From FEN-299 sp963727765 (GTDB lineage: Bacteria > Acidobacteriota > Vicinamibacteria > Vicinamibacterales > Fen-181): 64,000 nt of DNA. The notes under the pieces were generated by a model. It had not been told where the DNA came from and made no database searches. It worked only from the letters and a program-made list of their open reading frames with translations. The stretch is from positions 930,001 through 994,000 of the forward strand of contig CAVSGZ010000008.1 of NCBI GenBank assembly GCA_963727765.1, in the 5' to 3' direction. Of this stretch, positions 1 to 6,577 are shown piece by piece (the stretch's first letter is position 1; every line of letters starts with the position of its first letter). Both the position numbers and the translations under genes were made by a program.

Positions 1-318
1 AGGCCGGGTTGCTGACGCGCGTTGGGGTGCTCACGGTCTCGTTCTCGTCGGTGGGCCGCCCGAGTCCATCCCGGGCGCCGCCTGGCTCACTCTTCCGCCG
101 GCCTTGGCCGCCCGCCATTGTACCGGCGCGCGGCGGACAGAGGATTCGGGTACCTCATCATGCGCGCCGCCGCCGTGATTGGGTGTGCACAACTGAACAG
201 ACCTCACCGGGCTCCAGACCGTACGCTGAGCCATCTCCCATTGGCGACTCGACGATGGCGTGTCCCTGGCGGGAGGCGGCTGTAGGGACGCGTCCCGACC
301 GCGTGAGGTGCCGGGTCC
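1..318. other. Window edge, no supported gene
   Basis: About 0.3 kb before the first convincing gene. The forward frame running from the window edge to a TGA at 176-178 is open, but it has no recognisable motif and could be chance in DNA this GC-rich. I see no terminator or clear promoter. Confidence 0.4.
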
Positions 319-1731
319 GTGCGACTGCATCTGATCAATCCGTCCAACCCGCTCGTCAGCATCGTCGGTGACCAGAAGAGCCGCTGGAACCGATGCCGCG
401 TCTGGCAACCCCTGAGCCTGATGGCGCTGGCCGGCCTGACCCCGCCCGAGTGGGACGTCGCCCTGTTCGACGAAAACATCCCGAACCCGCGCGACGACCA
501 GGCGCCGCTTCCCGACTTGGTCGGCATCACGGCGTTCACCTCCCAGGCGCCCCGGGCCTACGAAATCGCGGCCCGTTTCCGTCGCCTGGGCGTGCCCGTT
601 GTGATGGGCGGGATTCACGCCACGATGTGCGTCGATGAAGTGACGGCCCGCGTGGACTCGGTCGTCACGGGAGAAGCCGAAGCCGTCTGGTCACAGGTGC
701 TGGCGGACGCCGCCGCCGGGCACCTGAAGCGACGGTACGACGGAGGCCTGGCGGAGATGGATGCGGTCCGACCGGCCCGCCACGACGTCCTGACCGGAGA
801 CTACGCCTTCGGGGCGATTCAGACGACGCGCGGCTGCCCCATGAACTGCACATTCTGCAGCGTCACCGCGTTCAACGGAGCCCTCTACCGCCAGCGCTCC
901 ATCCCCGAGGTGGTCAGCGAATTCCGGTCGATCCGCGAGAAGCGCGTCCTGGTGGTGGACGACAATCTGGTCGGTACCCGGCCAGCGCACATCGCCCGCG
1001 CCAAGGACCTGTTTCGGGCGCTCGCCGCGGCGGACCTCCGCAAGGAATGGGTGGCGCAGGCGACGATCAACTTCGCCGACGACGAGGAACTGCTGACGCT
1101 GGCGGCGCGGGCGGGATGCGCTGGGGTCTTCATCGGGTTCGAGTCGCCAACGCCGGAGGGGCTGACCGAGATCGGCAAGCGGTTCAATCTGCTCAGGGGC
1201 CGAGATCTCGCGGCATCCGTCGCGCGGATCCAGCGGCATCACATCCTGGTCGTGGGGTCGTTCATCATCGGGCTGGACGTCGACACGGCCGGCATCGGCC
1301 GGCGCACGGCCGAGGCCGCCCGCCAGTACGGCGTGGACCTGCTCAACGCGCTGTTCCTCACGCCCCTGCCGGGCACGCGGCTGTGGGATCAGATGACGGC
1401 GGAGGGGCGGCTCCTCCTCGACGACTTCCCCCGGGACTGGCAGTACTACACGCTGACCTACCCGGTCGCCCGTTACAAGCACCTGTCGGTGGAGCAGGCC
1501 GTCGAGGAGATGCAGGCGTGCGATCGCCACTTCTACGCGTTGCCGCGAATCCTCGGCCGCCTGTGGAGGAGCGTGTGGCGACGCCGCCAGCCGCTCATCA
1601 ACCTGTTCGGCAGCCTGTCGTTCAGGCGAAACATGCAACTGAACCGCACCGCCTGCGCCGGGTTGAGCCGCATGTGTGCGGAGCGGCGCGCCGCGCGCGA
1701 GACGAGGGTTCCCGTCGCGCCCGCGGCCTGA
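319..1731 (+). CDS. B12-binding-domain radical SAM protein
   Basis: A 470-residue protein with a cobalamin-binding-type N-terminal domain (roughly residues 1-150) followed by a radical SAM core. The [4Fe-4S]/SAM motif CxxxCxxC is visible as Cys173, Cys177 and Cys180 within RGCPMNCTFC. Downstream segments such as FIGFESP, GSFIIGLD and TPLPGTRLW are typical of the BchE/HpnJ-like family, whose members carry out radical methylations, cyclisations or rearrangements of lipids and cofactors. The substrate cannot be read from the sequence. Translation starts at a GTG at 319; no strong ribosome-binding site is visible, so the start is uncertain by some codons. The C-terminal 80 residues are basic and may bind membrane or substrate. 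The gene stands alone, convergent with the Crp/Fnr gene behind it. Confidence 0.88.
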   Translation: MRLHLINPSNPLVSIVGDQKSRWNRCRVWQPLSLMALAGLTPPEWDVALFDENIPNPRDDQAPLPDLVGITAFTSQAPRAYEIAARFRRLGVPVVMGGIHATMCVDEVTARVDSVVTGEAEAVWSQVLADAAAGHLKRRYDGGLAEMDAVRPARHDVLTGDYAFGAIQTTRGCPMNCTFCSVTAFNGALYRQRSIPEVVSEFRSIREKRVLVVDDNLVGTRPAHIARAKDLFRALAAADLRKEWVAQATINFADDEELLTLAARAGCAGVFIGFESPTPEGLTEIGKRFNLLRGRDLAASVARIQRHHILVVGSFIIGLDVDTAGIGRRTAEAARQYGVDLLNALFLTPLPGTRLWDQMTAEGRLLLDDFPRDWQYYTLTYPVARYKHLSVEQAVEEMQACDRHFYALPRILGRLWRSVWRRRQPLINLFGSLSFRRNMQLNRTACAGLSRMCAERRAARETRVPVAPAA

Positions 1732-1804
1732 GCACGCCGGACCGAACCGTGCCAGGGCACCCGTCCCGGGCCGGCGGCGTCGTCAATCGGCGTCGAGACC
1801 GCGT

Positions 1805-2458
1805 TCAGTCGTGCAGGACGACGCTCAGGAGCGAGTTGTTGACCGTCAGGCCCCCGTCGACGGTGATAAAGCCGAGCTTCTTGAACCGGTTCATGAAGAA
1901 GTTCACGCGCGACCGGGTCGTGCCCACCATCTCGGCCAGCGTGTGCTGCGAGATCTTCGGGATGACACGCTGCGGCACGTGCTCCTCGCCGTAGTGCGCG
2001 AGCAGCAGCAGCGCGCGCGCCAGCCTTTTCTCCGCGGAGTTGAACAACTGGTCGATCAGGTCCTGTTCGATGTGGATGTTCCGGGTGAGCAGGTGGGCGA
2101 TGAAGCCATCCGACAGCGCATGCTCCTTGTGCAACAACTGCTGCATGTCACCCTTCGTCACAGCGATGATGGTGCTCGGCGAGTGCGCGGTAGCGCTGCC
2201 GATGCGGAGCGGTTGCCCGGCCAGGGCGCCCTCGCCGAAGAAGTTCCCGGCGCCGAGGACCGCGACGATGGCCTCCTTGCCGGTCTTCGACGTCACCGAC
2301 AGCTTCACCTCGCCCCTCTTGACGTAGAGCACAGTGTCGCAGGCGCCGCCCTGCGCGTAGATAGGCTGGCCCTGTGCGTATGCCAGCACGGTCTTGGACA
2401 CACCGGTCGACTCGAGGAAGGCCTCTGGATCGAAGGGACGGGATTTCTTGGATGCCAT
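1805..2458 (-). CDS. Crp/Fnr family transcriptional regulator (paralogue 1)
   Basis: A 217-residue regulator with an N-terminal cyclic-nucleotide-binding-like jelly roll (about residues 20-130; NFFGEGALAG matches the phosphate-binding-cassette region) and a C-terminal winged helix-turn-helix (TLAEMVGTTRSRVNFFMNRF). It lacks the cysteine cluster of true Fnr proteins, so oxygen sensing through an iron-sulfur cluster is unlikely; the effector is unknown. I chose the ATG at 2458 (MASKKSRPF) because the longer reading frame adds only a low-complexity extension. It is paralogous to the regulator at 3172-3849, including a nearly identical C-terminus (SVVLHD). An inverted repeat with Crp-like geometry lies at 2491-2506, just upstream, suggesting autoregulation. 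Confidence 0.88.
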   Translation of the reverse strand: MASKKSRPFDPEAFLESTGVSKTVLAYAQGQPIYAQGGACDTVLYVKRGEVKLSVTSKTGKEAIVAVLGAGNFFGEGALAGQPLRIGSATAHSPSTIIAVTKGDMQQLLHKEHALSDGFIAHLLTRNIHIEQDLIDQLFNSAEKRLARALLLLAHYGEEHVPQRVIPKISQHTLAEMVGTTRSRVNFFMNRFKKLGFITVDGGLTVNNSLLSVVLHD

Positions 2459-2490
2459 GGCCCATGGTGGCAGGGAAGGCCGCCCCTGTC

Positions 2491-2506
2491 TGTTCACAAT
2501 GGAACA
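2491..2506. promoter_or_regulatory. Crp/Fnr-type operator candidate
   Basis: The sequence reads TGTTC, six bases, GAACA: a perfect 5-bp inverted repeat with the six-base spacing typical of Crp-family sites. It sits 33-48 bases upstream of the Crp/Fnr start at 2458, where a repressor or autoregulator would bind. Binding is inferred from position and symmetry only. Confidence 0.4.
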
Positions 2507-2542
2507 ACCATCGGCGGGCCCTTCCCGCCGGTCCGCGCGGGC

Positions 2543-2998
2543 TCACGATCCGGACTGGTCCGCGAAGGACGACTGGAACGCGCTGGCCGACGCGAACCGC
2601 CGCTCCTGGGCGGCGCTCCGCTCGCGCAGGTCTTCGCAGGCGGTGCAGCGAACCGCGAAGGGCAGCGCCCGCAGCCGCTGCGCCGAGATCTCCCCGCCGC
2701 ACTCGGTGCAGTAGCCGTACTCGCCCTGGTCGAGGCGCGCCAGCGCCTGCCGCACCCGCTCCAGGGTTTCCCCCTTGATCTGGATCAGGGCCACCTCGAT
2801 GTGCTCCTGGACGTCCGCCTCGATGTGCTCGGGTTCGTCGAGCCCGTCGCCCCGCCCGGCCGCGAGCGCGGGGCGCACCCGGCGGCGGAGCGCGTCCTGT
2901 ATCTCGCGCTCACGGTCGCGCAGCATCGTCTCCAGGTCGCGACTGCGTGCCTGACCCTTACGCGAAGCGGCAGCCGTCGTCCTCGTTCTGGTCGTCAT
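2543..2998 (-). CDS. DksA/TraR family zinc-finger protein
   Basis: A 151-residue protein with a basic N-terminus, a long charged helical region (about residues 20-90, the coiled-coil hairpin of the family) and a C-terminal C4 zinc finger (CTEC, then CTAC 17 residues later). DksA-like proteins enter the secondary channel of RNA polymerase and modulate initiation, often with ppGpp; general-stress paralogues also exist. The four cysteines are present, so this is a zinc-binding form. The ATG at 2998 follows a GGAAGGGA ribosome-binding site in the minus-strand leader. It lies between two Crp/Fnr paralogues on the same strand, so the three may form one regulatory unit. The exact paralogue type is not settled. 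Confidence 0.82.
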   Translation of the reverse strand: MTTRTRTTAAASRKGQARSRDLETMLRDREREIQDALRRRVRPALAAGRGDGLDEPEHIEADVQEHIEVALIQIKGETLERVRQALARLDQGEYGYCTECGGEISAQRLRALPFAVRCTACEDLRERSAAQERRFASASAFQSSFADQSGS

Positions 2999-3123
2999 GA
3001 CGGGGGCGTCCCTTCCTGAAATGCCGTTTCCCGATCGGGACAGGATGCGCCCGCCGGCACCGGCCGTCTGTCCAATTCGGCACACCTCGATGGTTCAGGT
3101 GAACTTGGCTGAGCGAGAGGGCT

Positions 3124-3146
3124 GGCCGGGGGCGATGACCCCGGCC
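3124..3146 (-). terminator. Hairpin after Crp/Fnr paralogue 2
   Basis: A perfect 8-bp stem (GGCCGGGG with CCCCGGCC) closes a 7-base loop 26-48 bases beyond the stop of the regulator at 3172-3849. There is no U-tract, so it may be a stability element rather than an intrinsic terminator. Confidence 0.3.
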
Positions 3147-3171
3147 TCTCCGGCCGGCAGGACGGTCGCGC

Positions 3172-3849
3172 TCAGTCGTGCAGCACGACGCTGACGAGGG
3201 AGGGGTTGATCTTGATGCCGCCGTTGTACTCGATGAAGCCGAGTTTCTTGAACTTGTTCATGAAGAAGTTCACGCGGGAGCGCGTCGTTCCGATCATCTC
3301 CGCCAGCGCCTCCTGCGAGATCTTCGGCAGCGGCTGCTGCAGCTCCTCCTGCTTGCCGTAGCGGGCGAGCAGGAGCAGCGCGCGGGCCAGGCGCTTCTCG
3401 CTCGAGTTGAACAGCTGGTCGACCAGGTCGGCCTCGATGCGGAGGTTCCTGGCCAGCATGTTCGCGATGAAGCGGTCGGAGAAGGCGTGCTGCTCGTGCA
3501 GGACGCGCTTCATCGCCGTCTTCTCGACCACGAGGACCTCGCTCGCCACCGTGGCCGTCGCCGTCCCCACGCGCAGGAGCTGCCCGGTGAGCGCACTCTC
3601 GCCAAAGAAGTCGCCGGCCCCGAGCGTCGCCACGATGGCCTGCTTGCCGGCCTTGGACACCACCGAGAGCTGCACGGCGCCCTTCTGGATGTACATGACG
3701 GCGTCGCACGGATCACCCTGCGAGAAAATGACCGCGCGCGCCGGGAACGCCACGAGCCGCCTCGCGAACCCTGCCGAGGCGAGAAACGCCTCGACGTCGA
3801 ACCGGGTTCGCGTGCCGCCCCGCCTTCTCGGCGCTTTCGCGTGTTTCAT
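3172..3849 (-). CDS. Crp/Fnr family transcriptional regulator (paralogue 2)
   Basis: A 225-residue regulator with the same architecture as the protein at 1805-2458: a cyclic-nucleotide-binding-like domain (DFFGESALTG at about residue 85) and a C-terminal winged helix-turn-helix (ALAEMIGTTRSRVNFFMNKF). The two proteins are similar along their whole length, so they are a local duplication. No Fnr-type cysteine cluster is present. I chose the ATG at 3849 (MKHAKAPRR) because a -10-like TATGAT and a perfect inverted repeat lie directly upstream; the longer open frame would run through them. It is the first gene of the minus-strand run towards the DksA-like gene and the other paralogue. Confidence 0.88.
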   Translation of the reverse strand: MKHAKAPRRRGGTRTRFDVEAFLASAGFARRLVAFPARAVIFSQGDPCDAVMYIQKGAVQLSVVSKAGKQAIVATLGAGDFFGESALTGQLLRVGTATATVASEVLVVEKTAMKRVLHEQHAFSDRFIANMLARNLRIEADLVDQLFNSSEKRLARALLLLARYGKQEELQQPLPKISQEALAEMIGTTRSRVNFFMNKFKKLGFIEYNGGIKINPSLVSVVLHD

Positions 3850-3867
3850 CGATGTTCGTCCAGCCAC

Positions 3868-3901
3868 ATCATAGCACCGCGATTGGCACCAGGAATCGCG
3901 G
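3868..3901 (-). promoter_or_regulatory. Promoter and inverted repeat of Crp/Fnr paralogue 2
   Basis: On the minus strand a -10-like TATGAT lies at 3868-3873. Immediately upstream, at 3877-3901, is a perfect 8-bp inverted repeat (CCGCGATT, nine bases, AATCGCGG) covering the position of the -35 element. This is where an operator would sit. No good -35 hexamer is visible, as expected for an activator-dependent or regulated promoter. Confidence 0.4.
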
Positions 3902-4065
3902 AATTTGGCGCGGTCTTCACCCAAAGAAAACGGGGACGGCCTCTCCAGGGCGTGCACATACGGCACGATGGAAAGATCGTCCCCGGGAACAGAACCCGCG
4001 TTCGCGGCGTCCACCGGCCGGAGCCGGGCGAGCGACGCTGACGGCGGGCTACGCTCGAACCGCGA

Positions 4066-4380
4066 CTACCAGCGGGGCTCGGACCGACGGCGCGATCCGC
4101 CGCCGCCGCCGAATCCGCCGGCGGAGCGCTCCGGCCTGGGCCGCGCCTCGTTGACCACGAGGTTGCGCCCGCCGAGCGAGTGCTCGTTGAACTGCGTGAC
4201 GGCCTTCTGCGCCTCTTCGTCGGTGCTCATCTCGACAAACGCGAAGCCGCGCGCGCGGCCCGTGGCCATGTCGCGCATGACGTTGACGGTCTCGACGGTC
4301 CCGGCGGCCGCGAAGAGATTCTGAAGGTCCGCTTCGCCGATTTCGTACGGCAGGTTCCCAACGTAGAGCTTTCTTGCCAT
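4066..4380 (-). CDS. RRM-domain RNA-binding protein
   Basis: A 104-residue single-RRM protein. RNP2 (KLYVGNLPY, residues 4-12) and RNP1 (RGFAFVEM, about residues 44-51) are intact, followed by a Gly/Arg-rich tail. This is the form of the bacterial and cyanobacterial glycine-rich RNA-binding proteins, which bind single-stranded RNA and are often cold- or stress-induced. The ATG at 4380 has a strong GGAGGAGA ribosome-binding site. A gap of more than 400 bases precedes it, leaving room for a long 5' leader, which is common in this family. No neighbouring gene explains its job. Confidence 0.9.
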   Translation of the reverse strand: MARKLYVGNLPYEIGEADLQNLFAAAGTVETVNVMRDMATGRARGFAFVEMSTDEEAQKAVTQFNEHSLGGRNLVVNEARPRPERSAGGFGGGGGSRRRSEPRW

Positions 4381-4805
4381 TGACTCAATCTCCTCCCCGC
4401 TGTCTGCGGGAGGTGGTGATGGCGGGCCGTCAGTGCCCGTTCATCGATATGCTGTCGCTGGAGATCCAGATGCGGACCACAAGCGGGATGGAGAATGGCT
4501 CTTCCGGAGCTGATGCCTCGTGCGGGAAAGGCGAGTTTTCGAGGCTCGATTCAATCTGACGCGGCAAAGCGGAATGCTCTTGTCCAACCTGACCACGCCA
4601 GTATACCACACCTGGCGAGGCCGCCGGCGTGTGGCCGCCGCCCGTGGACCGGATCTCCGAGGGAGAGCGGGCAGATGTGCAGAAGTGCACAGACACGAGA
4701 GACGGGGTGGGGGTAGCCTGCCAACGACTGGCCTCAGCCCGCCGGCAGACCATACCGGTCGGCCTGACGAGCGCGATGGCCGGACCAGGGGGAGCGGGGG
4801 ACGTG
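4381..4805. other. Divergent intergenic region upstream of the RRM gene
   Basis: A 425-base gap between the RRM gene (minus) and a small membrane-protein gene (plus). On the plus strand TTGTCC (4580-4585) and TATACC (4602-4607) are spaced by 16 bases. On the minus strand TATACT (4600-4605) overlaps the same site, so divergent promoters may share it. That would give the RRM mRNA a leader of about 0.2 kb. No convincing reading frame is seen. Confidence 0.35.
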
Positions 4806-5048
4806 ATGACCAGATACCTCAATGGTTGGACCGCGTTGTGCGCGTGGGTCGTCCTGATGGGCGTCGTGTGGGTGTCGTTCGTGCCGGGCGCGGTCTCGGT
4901 GTCCAGCTTCGCGGTGATCGCGGTGACAGGCCCGCTGCTGGTCGTCGTGCTGTCGATGCTGTGGCGCAGCCAGCAGCCCGAACCGTCAGCCGGGCAGCGG
5001 CGCGCCGAGGTGGAGGAAGCCGAGACCGCCGCCCGGGCGAAGAAATAG
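4806..5048 (+). CDS. Small two-helix membrane protein, unknown function
   Basis: An 80-residue protein with two hydrophobic segments (about residues 8-26 and 32-52) and a charged Glu/Ala/Arg tail (residues 60-80), consistent with a small inner-membrane protein whose C-terminus extends into an aqueous compartment. The ATG at 4806 is preceded by GGGGGAGCGGGGG, a plausible purine-rich ribosome-binding site. The open frame extends further upstream, but that part is low in hydrophobicity and looks non-coding. I recognise no family. It converges on the CapA-like gene with a gap of nine bases. Confidence 0.5.
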   Translation: MTRYLNGWTALCAWVVLMGVVWVSFVPGAVSVSSFAVIAVTGPLLVVVLSMLWRSQQPEPSAGQRRAEVEEAETAARAKK

Positions 5049-5057
5049 CATCGACGG

Positions 5058-6423
5058 CTACATGACGACCTCGGCATACCAGCCCTTGACGACGAGCTTG
5101 GTCCCGTAGGGAGCCGAGAGCTTCTGCAGTCGATCGAACGTGTCCTTGGCCCGCTCGTCGCTGACGAGCTTCGGCACGCCGTAGAGCGGCCCCTCGTCGT
5201 CGATGGTGATCGGGATCAGCTGGATCCGCTTCAGCTTGCCGCCGTTCATCGTCATCCGCACCATCACGCCTTCCATCGTCTGCCACTGATCGCGGCGGTC
5301 CCAGACCGACATGTTCGTCGGACGGTCGATCTCGGTGTCACGCTGGTGGATCAGATCGATCGGGATCTTGTCCGGCGTCCGGGTACTGGTAGATGAAGTC
5401 CGACAGGCTGTAGAAGATCGGCTTGCCCTTGTAGATCTCAATGCCCCGCAGGACGTGCGGACCGCTGCCGAGCACCATGTCCGCCCCGGCGTCGATGGCG
5501 CGCCGGTACATGATGTGGTCGTTGTCCGGCGTGCGGTTCTGGATGCCGTAGACGCGGTCGTGACTGACGTCATGATTGTGCAGCGCGACCATCAGCACGT
5601 CGGTGTGCCGCTTGGCCAGCACGACGTCGTCCTCCATCGTCTTGATGTCGGACTCGAGTGGTCCCGTCACCGGTTCGACTTTGCCGTCCTTCGACACCAG
5701 GATCGTGGCGGGGTCGATCGTGGCGATCGACGGCGCGTTCGGGTCCGCGCTGCGGAACTTGTTGGTCCAGTAGCGCAGGTAGGACAGCAGCGAGAACTCG
5801 GTGGTCCGGCCTTGGATGCGCATCGTGCCCGGCGAATGGGCGGCGGCCAGCGTGAGGCCGGCGCCGGCGTGCGTGATCTGCGCGTGGTCGAGTGCCTTCA
5901 GACTGTCGCGGAGCCCGTCAGGCCCGAAGTCGAGGGCGTGGTTGTTCGACATGCTCACCAGGTTGATGCCGATGGCGGCCACCTCCCAGACAAACTCCGG
6001 GTCCGCGCGGAAGTTGTAGAACGGCCGCTGCGCCTCGGGGTGCTGGTTGATCGAGAACTCGAGGTTGCCGTAGGCGATGTCAGCCTGCTGCATGATGCGA
6101 AACAGGCCGCGCCGCTCCGGCTCCTGCATCGTGCTGATCTGCTGGTTGAAGATCATGTCGCCAACGGCGGTGATGATGATGTCGCCGGGGTCTTCCTTCA
6201 GCAGCTGCGTGATGCGCTCGTCCCAGTTGATATTGGTGGGCGGCTCCGGCGGATGGATGCGCCGGTTGTAGACCGACTGGCTCTGGTCCCATTTCATCTT
6301 GCCGACCGGCGCCGGCGCCTGTGGCGCCTGGGCGGAGAGGACGAGGCCGGAGACGAGTACGCCGGCCAGGAGCAGGGCCAGCATGCCGGGTCGATGGTGA
6401 GTGCGGCGACGTGTGACGTGCAT
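5058..6423 (-). CDS. CapA family protein (frameshifted)
   Basis: A secreted protein of about 454 residues with the CapA (poly-gamma-glutamate capsule protein) calcineurin-like fold. It has a signal peptide (LALLLAGVLVSGLVLSAQA), TAVGDMIFN, YGNLEFSIN, SNNHALDFG, VALHNHD, GADMVLGSGPHV and YSLSDFIY, the family's successive metal-site motifs. The frame breaks near 5381-5383. Removing one base of the GGG run (CCC on the coding strand) joins YQY directly to RTPDKIPID, restoring a continuous C-terminal 105 residues. CapA-type proteins are linked to capsule or polymer export, but the substrate here is unknown. The ATG at 6423 is chosen because it begins the signal peptide. It diverges from the sulfatase-like gene. 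Confidence 0.82.
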
Positions 6424-6577
6424 GTTCGCGTCTCCCGGGTGTGACCGCCATGATATGGACGAGTCGGAAAGACTCGCCGCACCGGATTGTACCAGAGACA
6501 GAGAATCGCCGGCGGCGCGCCTCGGGGCGGGCCGTGGTACCATGAAAGTCCGCGCGCCCGCGCACTGGAGGACTTCG

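Noticed and set aside
3..178. Open forward frame from the window edge
   Set aside because: No motif, and chance open frames of this length are common in such GC-rich DNA. It could be the tail of a gene outside the window, but nothing supports that.
691..1638. Long minus-strand frame opposite the radical SAM gene
   Set aside because: The plus-strand frame has complete family motifs; the minus frame is Arg/Glu/His-rich with no fold pattern, a shadow of the GC-rich third positions.
1676..3019. 447-residue plus-strand frame
   Set aside because: It lies antisense to the Crp/Fnr and DksA-like genes, which have clear motifs. Composition is typical of a shadow frame.
4066..4380. Cold-shock CspA-type protein
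   Set aside because: RNP1 and RNP2 match an RRM, not a cold-shock OB fold, and the length is too great for CspA.
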